Shown here: positions 27,235-35,686 of the stretch, one piece after another | Layout of the letters: each line of letters opens with the position of its first letter | Position numbering within the stretch: the first letter of the stretch is position 1 | Source: Poindextera sp036272595 | GTDB lineage: Bacteria > Pseudomonadota > Alphaproteobacteria > Caulobacterales > Caulobacteraceae | Assembly: GCA_036272595.1 (NCBI GenBank) | Contig: DATAYM010000083.1 | Coordinates: 15,051 to 79,050 of the forward strand | Reading direction: 5' to 3' | Length of the DNA stretch: 64,000 nt | The notes under the pieces: generated by a model | Database searches by the model: none | Told to the model about the DNA's origin: nothing | The model's input: only the letters and a program-made list of their open reading frames with translations | Program-made: the position numbers and the translations under genes

Positions 27235-28077
27235 TCAAGCCTTCGGCCGCTGGCCTGTGACCACCACCTTCTTCAGCGCGATGTCGGCGTGGCCGATCTC
27301 CGTATCGGCGTGCAGATTGACCATCACCCACGGCCCGCTTGCGCCCATCTGGCCGAAGACCATGGTGATCGGGCTGGTCAGGCCCTGGTTGCGCTGGTCG
27401 GGCGGCTTGGGCTTGAAGCCGGCCACCTCGACATAGCGGACGGTGCATTGGGCTCCGTTGACCAGGCCCATGGCCCTGTCGTCGGCGGTGAGCGCCGCGG
27501 GCTCGGCGCGGCCGAATTCCAGGTCGTAGAGCTGCTTGCCGTCGAAGAAGCGGTCGGGACCGCTGCAGATGGCCTGGGCGCTCGGCGCGACGGCGACGCG
27601 GACGAACTGGGTCAGCGGATCGACCGCGGCCAGCTTCTGCGCCAGGGTCGCGGCCGGCTTGCCGAGATCCGAATAGGGCGGGGTGGACTCGACCAGCACG
27701 TTGCCCGGCGTCCAGTTCACGTGCACGTGGCGCACCCGCTTGCCGTCGTGATGGATATAGCTGAAGGCGACGGGATAGGCCCGGCCGTCGGCGCCGGTGC
27801 GCCCTTGCGAGTCGGCGACGATATCGACCCGTTTCAGGGCCCGCAGGATGCCGTAGCTCTTCATCACGACGCCGGTGTTGAAGCCGCCGGGGATGGCGCG
27901 GCCATCGGCATGGATCACCAGCACCTTCACCGGCAGCAGGTTCAGCGCATAGAGCGTGCCGTCGTAGTCGAGGCTCATCTGCAGCGGCGCGGGCGGCTGG
28001 GCCATGGCCGGGCCGGCGAGCGCCAGCGCCATCACAGCCGCAATCCGGGCGGCGAAAAGAGCCGGTCGGGCGTTCAT
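27235..28077 (-). CDS. Periplasmic DUF3108-domain protein
   Basis: The 280-residue protein starts at ATG 28077 after AGGAG. It has a signal peptide (MNARPALFAARIAAVMALAL, cleavage after AMAQ). The mature part has the DUF3108 pattern: LQMSLDYDGTLYALNLLPVK near the start, then a DPLTQFVRVA segment and GKQLYDLEFG. The family is periplasmic or outer-membrane associated with no established activity. It is divergent from rpmB. Confidence 0.82.
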   Translation of the reverse strand: MNARPALFAARIAAVMALALAGPAMAQPPAPLQMSLDYDGTLYALNLLPVKVLVIHADGRAIPGGFNTGVVMKSYGILRALKRVDIVADSQGRTGADGRAYPVAFSYIHHDGKRVRHVHVNWTPGNVLVESTPPYSDLGKPAATLAQKLAAVDPLTQFVRVAVAPSAQAICSGPDRFFDGKQLYDLEFGRAEPAALTADDRAMGLVNGAQCTVRYVEVAGFKPKPPDQRNQGLTSPITMVFGQMGASGPWVMVNLHADTEIGHADIALKKVVVTGQRPKA

Positions 28078-28161
28078 CTCGAAGGCTCCTCTCAAGCTTG
28101 ACCTGGCCCGCGGCGACGTCCTGGCCACGCCGCGGGGCGATTTTGCGGCGACGCTCATGTC

Positions 28162-28191
28162 TTGACGCGGCGAGCGGCCTTCGCCTATACC
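28162..28191 (+). promoter_or_regulatory. Sigma-70-type promoter for rpmB
   Basis: TTGACG (28162-28167) and TATACC (28186-28191) are separated by 18 bp, close to housekeeping consensus. They lie 66 bp upstream of the rpmB start, with AAGAAGG as ribosome site. Confidence 0.6.
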
Positions 28192-28256
28192 GCCCGCTCT
28201 TCGGCCTGGGCTAGTCCCACGGCCAAAAACGCTTTGCCCCAAGAAGGTTTCCTAAG

Positions 28257-28553
28257 ATGTCGCGGCGTTGCGAACTCACGGGCGTCGGACCGATGGTCGG
28301 GCACAATGTGAGTCACTCGAACATGAAGTCCAAGCGCCGCTTCCTGCCGGCGCTGAAGACCACCCGTCTGCAGTCCGAGGCGCTCGGTCAGGGCTTCAAC
28401 CTGCGCATCACCAATGCGGCCCTGCGCACGCTGGATTTCCGCGGCGGCCTCGACGCCTACCTAGTCAAGGCCCGCGACGACCAACTCTCCGCCCGCGCCC
28501 GCAAGATCAAGCGCCAGCTCAAGGCCAAGCTCGCCGTCGCACCGACGGCCTGA
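28257..28553 (+). CDS. rpmB: 50S ribosomal protein L28
   Basis: The 98-residue protein starts MSRRCELTGVGPMVGHNVSH and continues with SNMKSKRRFLPAL, the L28 signature, plus a basic C-terminus. It assembles into the large ribosomal subunit. It stands alone between DUF3108 (divergent) and a repeat element. Length is normal for alphaproteobacteria, which carry a longer L28 than E. coli. Confidence 0.97.
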   Translation: MSRRCELTGVGPMVGHNVSHSNMKSKRRFLPALKTTRLQSEALGQGFNLRITNAALRTLDFRGGLDAYLVKARDDQLSARARKIKRQLKAKLAVAPTA

Positions 28554-28559
28554 GATATC

Positions 28560-28764
28560 CGCTCATCCCCGCGAATGCGGGGACTTAAGGTTTTCAACCA
28601 CGAACGAACACGAAAAACACGAACGGGGCCAGATTGGCCGATGCGGCGACGCTGAACGTTCGTGTGGGTTCGTTTTCCTTCGTGGTTAAAATTCTCTTGA
28701 AGTCGGCGGCCAGCCAAGCCCGAATGCAAAAACGCCTGGGTCCCCGCGTGCGCGGGGATGAGCG
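28560..28764. repeat. Nested inverted-repeat element (about 205 bp)
   Basis: The ends CGCTCATCCCCGCGAATGCG and its near-complement (GTCCCCGCGTGCGCGGGGAT, continuing AGCG) form 25-bp outer arms with about three mismatches. Inside, imperfect 34-bp arms (28591-28624 and 28658-28691; TTTTCAACCACGAACG against CGTGGTTAAAA) form a second stem and are AT-richer than the surroundings. It resembles a non-autonomous MITE-like or REP-type element placed just after rpmB. Confidence 0.75.
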
Positions 28765-28786
28765 GTATTTTTTGAGGGCGCCGCGG

Positions 28787-29524
28787 CTACTTCAGCGTCT
28801 CGTCGAACAGTTTCAGCATTTCGCGCCAGTGCCGCTCCGACGCCGCCTCGTTGTAGACCGGCATGTCGGGCGGGGCGTAGCCGTGCTTGGCGCCGGCGTA
28901 GATCTCGACCGTGTTCTCGACGCCGGCGACGGTGAGGGCCTCGCGTAGGCGGTCGGCCTGTTCCGGCGGGAAGCCGGCGTCCTCGTCGGCGCCCGCCACA
29001 TAGACCTTGGCCTTGATCTTCGGCGCGAGCAGGTGCGGGCTGTCCGGCGCGTCGGTGGCCAGGCGCCCGCCGTGGAAGGCGGCCGCGGCCGCGATCCGGT
29101 CGGGATATTCGCCGGCGGCGCGCAGGGCCAGGCCGCCGCCCATGCAGTAGCCGGTGACCCCGACCTTGTCGCCCTTCACCTGCGGCTGCTTGGCCAGCCA
29201 GTCCAGGAAGGCGCCGGTGTCGCGGGTCGAGCGCACCGGATCGGTCGAGGCCATGAACTTGCCGAAGATGGTGCGCCGCGCCTCCTCGTCCTTGAACGCC
29301 TCGGCCATGTTGATCGGCTCGTAAGGCCCGGCGCGCCAGAACATGTCGGGCAGCAGCACGTAATAGCCGTGGGAAGCCAGGCGCTCGCACATCTGGAACA
29401 GGGCCGGGCGGATCGCCGGCGCGTCCATGTAGAAGATCACCGCCGGCCAGGGGCCCTCGCCCTCGGGGTGGAAGGTGTAAGCGCGGGCCTCGCCGTCGGG
29501 GGTTGGAATGGCGACCTGTTGCAT
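28787..29524 (-). CDS. Dienelactone hydrolase family protein
   Basis: The 245-residue protein has the DLH nucleophile elbow GVTGYCMGGGLA, with Cys in place of Ser as in dienelactone hydrolases, a catalytic Asp region (YVAGADEDAGFP) and His in AKHGYAPPD. Cytosolic, no signal peptide. Substrate is unknown; DLH relatives cleave lactones or esters. It follows lldD on the same strand with a 22-bp gap and may be in that operon. Confidence 0.9.
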   Translation of the reverse strand: MQQVAIPTPDGEARAYTFHPEGEGPWPAVIFYMDAPAIRPALFQMCERLASHGYYVLLPDMFWRAGPYEPINMAEAFKDEEARRTIFGKFMASTDPVRSTRDTGAFLDWLAKQPQVKGDKVGVTGYCMGGGLALRAAGEYPDRIAAAAAFHGGRLATDAPDSPHLLAPKIKAKVYVAGADEDAGFPPEQADRLREALTVAGVENTVEIYAGAKHGYAPPDMPVYNEAASERHWREMLKLFDETLK

Positions 29525-29546
29525 GGCTTCAAAATCCCTTTCTGGT

Positions 29547-30686
29547 TCAATCGGCGAGGAGTTCCGGTCCGGCCGCGTGCACGTCGGTGCAGCCGGTCAG
29601 CGCCAGCGCGACGAGCATCTCGGCGCGAATGACGGAAATCACATGGGCGACGCCGGCCTCTCCGCGGGCGCCCAGCGCCCAGGCCCAGGCGCGTCCGATC
29701 AGGCAGGCGTCGGCGCCGGAGGCCAGCGCCTTGACCACGTCCAGGCCCGAGCGGACGCCGCAGTCCAGCAGGAGGGTGAGGTCGTCGCCGACCGCGTCCT
29801 TGATCTGCGGCATCATCGAGATCGTCGAAGGCGCGCCGTCCAGCTGGCGGCCGCCGTGGTTGGAGACGACAATGCCGTCGACGCCCGCCTTCACGGCCTC
29901 GCGCGCATCGTCGGCGTCCAGGACGCCCTTGAGCACCAGCGGCCCCTTCCAGTGCTGGCGCACCCAGGCGATGTCGTCCCAGGTGATGGAGGCGTCGAAA
30001 TTCCGCCCGATCCAGCCCCAGAAGTCGCCGAGGCCCTTCGCCTCCGGCACGGCGGCGGCGATGTTGCCGAAGGCGTGCGGCGCGCCGTTGATCTGCACGT
30101 CCCACAGCCAGTCCGGATGGGTGATGCCGTCCCAGACCCGCTTCAGGCCGGCGAAGGCCTGCGGCGGACCGGACAGGCCGCTGCGCATGTCGCGGTAGCG
30201 GGTGCCGGGCACCTGCAGGTCGACGGTGAACAGCAGCACCGGGCACTGGGCGGCTGTGGCCCTGGCGATGTATTCGACCATGAAGCCGCGGTCCTTCAGC
30301 ATGTAGAGCTGGAACCAGGGCGGGGCGACCTTGGCCACCTCGTCGACGTCGCAGATGGTCAGGGACGAGAGGCAGAACGGGATGCCGGCGGCCTTGGCCG
30401 CCCTGGCCGCCTGGGTCTCTCCCCGGCGGGCGTACATGCCGGCCATGCCGATCGGACCGAGCAGCAACGGCATGTCGAGGTGCTGGCCGAACAGCTCGGT
30501 TTCCAGCGAGATCTTCGAGACGTCCTTCATGACCCGCTGGCGTAGCCGCAAGGCCTGGAAGTCGGCGGTGTTGGCCGCCAGGGTCTGTTCGGCATAGGCC
30601 GCGCCGTCGACGTAATCGAACAGGATCTTCGGCAGCCTGCGCCGCGCCGCCTCGCGATAGTCGGCGACGTTGACCGGCCGGCTCAA
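29547..30686 (-). CDS. lldD: FMN-dependent L-lactate dehydrogenase
   Basis: The 379-residue flavoprotein begins with a TTG start overlapping the cobT stop (TTGA) and has ADYREAARRRLPKILFDYVD, LLGPIGMAGM, FTVDLQVPGTRYRD, GIVVSNHGGRQLDGAPST (active-site His and Arg) and LDCGVRSGLDVVKALASGAD. It closely follows LldD, which oxidises L-lactate to pyruvate and passes electrons to quinone at the inner membrane. An alternative is another alpha-hydroxyacid oxidase. Translational coupling to cobT is unusual. Confidence 0.9.
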   Translation of the reverse strand: MSRPVNVADYREAARRRLPKILFDYVDGAAYAEQTLAANTADFQALRLRQRVMKDVSKISLETELFGQHLDMPLLLGPIGMAGMYARRGETQAARAAKAAGIPFCLSSLTICDVDEVAKVAPPWFQLYMLKDRGFMVEYIARATAAQCPVLLFTVDLQVPGTRYRDMRSGLSGPPQAFAGLKRVWDGITHPDWLWDVQINGAPHAFGNIAAAVPEAKGLGDFWGWIGRNFDASITWDDIAWVRQHWKGPLVLKGVLDADDAREAVKAGVDGIVVSNHGGRQLDGAPSTISMMPQIKDAVGDDLTLLLDCGVRSGLDVVKALASGADACLIGRAWAWALGARGEAGVAHVISVIRAEMLVALALTGCTDVHAAGPELLAD

Positions 30687-32623
30687 CGCGGCGCCTCGGC
30701 GACGTCGCGCAGAGTGGTGCGGCGGGGGGCGGGCGGCGGGGGCGGCTGCACCGAGGGCGGCGGCTGCAGGTCGGCGCCGAAGCGGCCGTGGCGCTTGGGC
30801 TCCTCGTCGAACAGCTCGGCCAGCTGGTCGGTGATCACTCCGCCCAGCTGCTCGACGTCGACGATGGTCACCGCGCGGCGATAGTAGCGGCGCACGTCGT
30901 GGCCGATGCCGATGGCGATGAGCTCCACGGGCGAGTTGTTCTCGATCTCGGCGATCACGGTGCGCAGGTGCCTTTCCAGATAATGGCCGGAATTGACCGA
31001 AAGGGTGGAATCGTCGACCGGCGCGCCGTCGGAAATGACCATCAGGATGCGCCGCTGCTCGGGGCGATGGATCAGCCGGTGGTGCGCCCAGAGCAGCGCC
31101 TCGCCGTCGATATTCTCCTTCAGGAGCCCCTCGCGCATCATCAGGCCGAGATTGCGCCGGGCGCGGCGCCAGGGGGCGTCGGCGGCCTTGTAGATGATGT
31201 GGCGCAGGTCGTTCAGCCGGCCTGGCGACGGCGGCTTGCCGGCCTTCAGCCAGTCCTCGCGGGTCAGGCCGCCCTTCCAGGCGCGGGTGGTGAAGCCGAG
31301 GATCTCGGTCTTCACCGCGCAGCGCTCGAGGGTGCGGGCCAGGATGTCGGCGCAGACCGCCGCGACCATGATCGGCCGCCCGCGCATGGAGCCGGAATTG
31401 TCGATCAGGATGGTGACCACCGTGTCGCGGAACTCGGTGTCCTCTTCCTGCTTGAACGACAGCGGCGCGGTCGGGTCGATGATCACCCGGGTCAGCCGCG
31501 CCACGTCCAGCATCCCTTCCTCCAGGTCGAAGGTCCAGGCGCGGTTCTGCTTGGCCAGCAGCTTGCGCTGCAGCCGGTTGGCCAGGCGCGAGACCACGTT
31601 GGAAAGGCTGGCCAGCTGCTGGTCGAGATAGGCGCGTAGCCGGCCCAGCTCCTCGGCGTCGCACAGTTCCTCGGCGCCGACCACCTCGTCATGGGCGGTG
31701 GTGAACACCTTGTAGGGCGGCTCGCGATTGCCGGGGTCCTTGACGTCCGGCCGCGCGGCCTTTTCGCCGTCGCCCATCTCCACATCGTCGTCGGAGGGCT
31801 CGGCGTCCTCGTCGGCCTCGGCCTCGGTGCGCTGTTCTTCCGAGCCGTCGGCGTCGCGGTCGGAGGACTTGGTGGAGTCGGGCTCGGCGCCTTCGCCGTC
31901 CTGGTCGTCGTCCTCGCCCATGTCGTCCTGGACGTCGCGGGGCATTTCCGGCGTGTCGTCCTCGCCGGAATCCTCGGCGTCGTCGCCGAACTCCTCGCCG
32001 AGATCCAGATCCTTGATGATCGAGCGGGCGACCCGGGCGAAGGCGGCCTGGTCTTCCAGGGTGTCGGCCAGCCGGTCGAGGTCGGGGCCGGCCTTGGATT
32101 CGATCTCGGCGCGGTGGCGATCGACCAGCAGCTTGGCGGCGTCGGGCGGCGCATCGCCGGTCAGCCGCTCGCGCACCATCAGTCCGACGATGTCGGCCAG
32201 GGGCGCCGCGGCCGGATCGTCGAAGCGGTTCAGGCCTTTTTTCTCGATGGTGGATTCCAGCGCCGAGGTCAGGTTGGCGCGCACGCCGGCCAGGGCGTTG
32301 GCGCCGATGGCGTCGATGCGCGCCTGCTCCACCGCCTCGAACACGGCGCGGGCCTGCAGCGACTGCGGCCGCAGCCTGGCGTGGGAGGCCTCGTCGTGGT
32401 GGGCCAGGCGCAGGGCCATCTGGTCGGCAAGGCCGCGGATGCGCGAAGTCTCCTTCGGCGACAGGTCGCGCGGCGGGTGCGGCAGCACCGCGTGGTTGCC
32501 GGTCAGCTGCGGCCCGTCGCCGGAAAAGGTGACCTCCAGATCCGGCTGTTCCGCCAGCGACCGCGCCGCGTGCGCGATGGCGCGCTTGAAGATCTCCGTC
32601 GGGTTCTCGCTCTTCGTGGCCAT
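30683..32623 (-). CDS. cobT: Cobaltochelatase CobT-like protein
   Basis: The 646-residue protein has the CobT N-terminal domain, a long acidic linker (about residues 205-295, rich in Asp/Glu) and a C-terminal von Willebrand A domain with MIDAS motif DNSGSMRG. With CobS it forms the AAA+ chaperone part of aerobic cobaltochelatase, which needs CobN for cobalt insertion. Caulobacterales often keep CobST without CobN in this arrangement. CobS is 24 kb away at 56217; no cobN is in the window. It may chaperone another metallation or assembly. Confidence 0.93.
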   Translation of the reverse strand: MATKSENPTEIFKRAIAHAARSLAEQPDLEVTFSGDGPQLTGNHAVLPHPPRDLSPKETSRIRGLADQMALRLAHHDEASHARLRPQSLQARAVFEAVEQARIDAIGANALAGVRANLTSALESTIEKKGLNRFDDPAAAPLADIVGLMVRERLTGDAPPDAAKLLVDRHRAEIESKAGPDLDRLADTLEDQAAFARVARSIIKDLDLGEEFGDDAEDSGEDDTPEMPRDVQDDMGEDDDQDGEGAEPDSTKSSDRDADGSEEQRTEAEADEDAEPSDDDVEMGDGEKAARPDVKDPGNREPPYKVFTTAHDEVVGAEELCDAEELGRLRAYLDQQLASLSNVVSRLANRLQRKLLAKQNRAWTFDLEEGMLDVARLTRVIIDPTAPLSFKQEEDTEFRDTVVTILIDNSGSMRGRPIMVAAVCADILARTLERCAVKTEILGFTTRAWKGGLTREDWLKAGKPPSPGRLNDLRHIIYKAADAPWRRARRNLGLMMREGLLKENIDGEALLWAHHRLIHRPEQRRILMVISDGAPVDDSTLSVNSGHYLERHLRTVIAEIENNSPVELIAIGIGHDVRRYYRRAVTIVDVEQLGGVITDQLAELFDEEPKRHGRFGADLQPPPSVQPPPPPAPRRTTLRDVAEAPR

Positions 32624-32764
32624 GGCCCGCCGTCATAGCCCGACGCGTCGCCGCGGCGAAAGCGCGAACTGGTCTTTGCCGTGGGGGCGCCTGACGATGG
32701 GGTGACGAATGTCTGTTGGCTCGGGCGCCCCAAGGCCACAATCCACGACCAGAGCGAACCTTGA

Positions 32765-33418
32765 TCAGCCGGTCGATTGCTGGCTGGTGAAAACCGCCAA
32801 TTGCGCCTCGAACGCCCGCTGGAAGGCGGGGCGGGATTCGGCGCGGACGACGTAGGCAATGAGGTTCGGATAGTCGTCCAGGATTCCCGATACCCGCGAG
32901 CGGAACAGCACGCCCGCCATCATGAGATCGCCGGCGCTGAAGGCGCCGTCGAGCCATTCCGCCTCGCCCAGCCGGGTGGAAAGCTCGCCCAGCGTTTTTC
33001 GGGCGCGCGCCTCGAGCAGCGGCTGGCGCTGCTCGAACCAGGGCTTGTCGCGCTCCAGCAGCTTCGCCATACCGAATTCGACCAGCGGCGGCTCCACGGT
33101 ATTGAGCGCGGCGAACAACCAGCCGACGGCGCGCGCCCGGGCGTTGGCGTCGTCTGGCAGGAGGCCTGCATGGCGCTCGGCGATGTGCAGCACGATCGCC
33201 CCCGACTCGAACAGGGCGAGATCGCCTTCCTCATAGGTCGGAATCTGCCCGAAGGGCTGCCGCGCGAGATGCGCGGGCTGCTTCATTTCGGCGAACGAAA
33301 CGAGGCGAACCTCATAGGGCTGGCCCACCTCTTCGAGCGCCCAGCGCACGCGCAGGTCGCGCGCCAGTCCCCTGCCGCGGTCGGGAGAGTTTGCGAAGGC
33401 GGTGATGGTCGGGGTCAT
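32765..33418 (-). CDS. Glutathione S-transferase family protein
   Basis: The 217-residue protein has the thioredoxin-like N-terminal domain (TITAFANSPDRGRGLARD, then WALEEVGQPYEVRLVSF) with the cis-proline region FGQIPTYEEGDLALFESGAI, and an all-helical C-terminal domain with FSAGDLMMAGVLFRSR. It binds glutathione; the substrate is unknown. It stands alone, with 102 bp to the next gene. Confidence 0.92.
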   Translation of the reverse strand: MTPTITAFANSPDRGRGLARDLRVRWALEEVGQPYEVRLVSFAEMKQPAHLARQPFGQIPTYEEGDLALFESGAIVLHIAERHAGLLPDDANARARAVGWLFAALNTVEPPLVEFGMAKLLERDKPWFEQRQPLLEARARKTLGELSTRLGEAEWLDGAFSAGDLMMAGVLFRSRVSGILDDYPNLIAYVVRAESRPAFQRAFEAQLAVFTSQQSTG

Positions 33419-33520
33419 CGTCTCTCACCTTGATTTGCGCCGGCCGCCGGCGCCGGAACGACGAACGGCGCCGGCGCGAGCCGACATCCACCGCGCTTTT
33501 TTCAAGGCGGATCAGGCGAC

Positions 33521-34714
33521 CTACTTGCCGCCGTGCGCCAGATAGGCGGCGGACTCATCGCCGACGATGTCGACCAGGTTACCCATGTTCAGGTCGGCGT
33601 CGATCAGATGCAGGCCCCAGGTCTTCTGCACCTCGCCGCCGACGATCAGGTCGCCGACGATGTCGTTGGTCCGCGCCCCGCCCGGCGTCGGATGGACGGT
33701 GATGGCCAGATAGACGCCGTGAGCGTCCGAAACGCAGGCGGCGGTGAGCAGGCCGGGGACCTCGACGAAGGGCGTGTCGATCGGCTTCGGCGGGGTGATC
33801 CAGGCGACTTTCGGGCTGGTCGCCGCGGCGATCTGGCCGGACGCGGTGGTGAAGAAGGCCTTCTCCTCGCCCGAGCCGCCGCCCGGCGCGGCCGGATTGA
33901 CGCAGGCGGCGATGGTTCCGTCCTTCGCGCGGCCCCGGCCGAAGAAGCTGTTCGGTGGCGGCGGCGAGTCGGCGCGGAACGAGGAATAGGCGATGACGCA
34001 GCCCAGCTGGCTGGCGGAATGGCAAAGCGGGATGGTCTTGAAGGAGCCGCCGACATCCTTGCCTGGCGGGACCTGCAGGGCCGTGCCCATCAGGATCGCC
34101 GAGATGACGTGCGCCTGCACCGGCTTGCCGTCGATCTCCCTGGCGATCAGCTCGGTCAGGACGTTGGAGCCCTGGCTGTGGCCGATCAGGACCACGCCGC
34201 GTCCATGGTTGTCATGGGCCAGGTATTCGTTCCAGGCGTCGCGGACGTCGTTGTAGGCCAGCGCCGGGTCGGCGGGAATGGGGCGACCGATCATGAAGCT
34301 GGTCAGCGCCGTTATGGTGACCTGCCGATACATCGGCGCATAGAGGCGGCACTTGGCGCCGAAACGGGCGAACTGGTGCAGCACCACGGTCTTTTCTTCC
34401 GGCTCGATCGTCATGCTGGCGTTGCCGCCGGGGTCCCGGGAGACCGTCGGATAGACGTAGAAGCAGTCGATCGGCGGGTTCGGATCGGGGTGGAAACGGT
34501 CGATCGAGGTCGCGCCGTCGGCCTGGATCACCGTGGCGTCCAGATCGACCGTGCAGGCGTCCTGGCGGCCCGGCCGGCAGAGCCATGTGGCGGGATCGGC
34601 ATAGTCGTTCGCGGCGGTCGGCGCGGCGGCCGCGCCCGGCGCCTGGGCGTGGACGACGAGGCCGGCGCCGCTCGTCAGCGCGACGACGAGCGCCAGCAGA
34701 ACCGGTTTGATCAT
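33521..34714 (-). CDS. DUF3089-type alpha/beta hydrolase, exported
   Basis: The 397-residue protein has a signal peptide (LLALVVALTSGAGLVVHAQA), WLCRPGRQDACTVDLDATVI, DCFYVYPTVSRDPGGNAS and the nucleophile elbow VVLIGHSQGSNVL, as in DUF3089 lipase-like proteins. A C-terminal HVIS-to-GGK region with LGLHLIDADLNMGNLV-type pattern completes the fold. Cysteines after the signal suggest periplasmic disulfides. The activity is a predicted esterase only. Confidence 0.88.
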   Translation of the reverse strand: MIKPVLLALVVALTSGAGLVVHAQAPGAAAAPTAANDYADPATWLCRPGRQDACTVDLDATVIQADGATSIDRFHPDPNPPIDCFYVYPTVSRDPGGNASMTIEPEEKTVVLHQFARFGAKCRLYAPMYRQVTITALTSFMIGRPIPADPALAYNDVRDAWNEYLAHDNHGRGVVLIGHSQGSNVLTELIAREIDGKPVQAHVISAILMGTALQVPPGKDVGGSFKTIPLCHSASQLGCVIAYSSFRADSPPPPNSFFGRGRAKDGTIAACVNPAAPGGGSGEEKAFFTTASGQIAAATSPKVAWITPPKPIDTPFVEVPGLLTAACVSDAHGVYLAITVHPTPGGARTNDIVGDLIVGGEVQKTWGLHLIDADLNMGNLVDIVGDESAAYLAHGGK

Positions 34715-34851
34715 GCTGTCCCCGATGACATCAGCCCTTATGAGAGCCTCGGATCATCGCGCGCGGCCTCGGCGGCGTCCAGGCTCTTCGTCCGGCCGAA
34801 GCCTTCGGCTAAGGTCGACGAAACGACCGTCGCGGTGAGGAGGAGGCGAGG

Positions 34852-35223
34852 ATGATCGGCTTCATCATACGGGTGCTGATCGTGGCGCTGGGCCTGTGGG
34901 TCGCGGCCCACATCGTGCCCGGCATCCACGTCTCGTCCTACAAGAGCCTGCTGGCCGCGGCCCTCTTGCTCGGCATCGCCAACGCCGTCATCCGGCCGAT
35001 CCTGGTGATCCTGACCTTGCCGATCACCATCTTCACGCTTGGCCTGTTCCTCCTGGTGATCAACGGCCTGATGCTGGAGCTGGTCGCCCTCTTCCTGCAC
35101 GGCTTCAAGGTGCACGGCCTGATCGCCGCCATCCTGGGCGCGATCGTCGTCGGCCTGACCGGCTGGGTGGCCTCTTGGTTCATCGGCCCGACCGGCCGGT
35201 TCGAGGCCTTTCGGCGCTACTAG
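34852..35223 (+). CDS. Phage-holin-IV / DUF360 family membrane protein
   Basis: The 123-residue protein has four hydrophobic helices (GFIIRVLIVALGLWVAAHIV at the N-terminus; AVIRPILVILTLPITIFTLG between helices 2 and 3) and matches the widespread small membrane family labelled 'phage holin family IV'. Despite the name it is usually chromosomal with no proven lysis role. The start is ATG after GGAGGAGGCGAGG. It converges with and overlaps the stop of the Inh-like gene by 4 nt. Confidence 0.88.
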   Translation: MIGFIIRVLIVALGLWVAAHIVPGIHVSSYKSLLAAALLLGIANAVIRPILVILTLPITIFTLGLFLLVINGLMLELVALFLHGFKVHGLIAAILGAIVVGLTGWVASWFIGPTGRFEAFRRY

Positions 35224-35633
35224 CCGCGGCGCAGCTGGATATCGACGCCGCTGGACTGGTGCGAGACCAGAAGGCTGTTGCTCCAGCGGTTGAAGTCGAT
35301 CAGCACCTGGCCCTGGCCGTCGACCAGAGCCGCGCCGTCGGTGACCGGCCGCCAGCCGACGACGCCGGACGGCAGCACCTGGCCGCAGTCGGCGGGAATG
35401 TCGGCGCGGTAGACGCCCTGGGACACCATCTGGGCGCCGAGCCTGACCTTGCAGACCCCATGGCCCTTGGTTTCCAGGGTCCAGCCCTGGGCGGCGGCGT
35501 CGGACACCGCCAGCGGCGTGCCGACCTGGTCACGCGCCATCGCGTTCATGTCCTGGGCGCTGGCGGCCCCGGCGAAAAGGGCGATGGCGGCGCCCAGCCC
35601 AACGCCAAACCCAATCGATGTCTTCGAATCCAT
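35220..35633 (-). CDS. AprI/Inh-type metalloprotease inhibitor-like protein
   Basis: The 137-residue protein has a signal peptide (GFGVGLGAAIALFAGAASAQ) and a mature beta-barrel domain with AAAQGWTLETKGHGVCKVRL, then DCGQVLPSGVVGWRP and GQVLIDFNRWSNSLLVS. The two cysteines and the Trp pattern fit the AprI/Inh family of periplasmic inhibitors of secreted serralysin-type proteases. No matching protease is in the window. Start ATG 35633. Assignment rests on pattern only. Confidence 0.72.
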   Translation of the reverse strand: MDSKTSIGFGVGLGAAIALFAGAASAQDMNAMARDQVGTPLAVSDAAAQGWTLETKGHGVCKVRLGAQMVSQGVYRADIPADCGQVLPSGVVGWRPVTDGAALVDGQGQVLIDFNRWSNSLLVSHQSSGVDIQLRRG

Positions 35634-35686
35634 GGCCTCGTCCTCAGCGGTCCAAAGGGAGACACGGATAACGCGACAACCGGGCC

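Noticed and set aside
24614..27436. 940-residue plus-strand open frame
   Set aside because: Antisense shadow of the SUV3-like helicase, full of Gly/Ala/Gln runs.
34852..35223. Prophage remnant suggested by the 'holin' protein
   Set aside because: The family is usually chromosomal and no other phage gene lies nearby.
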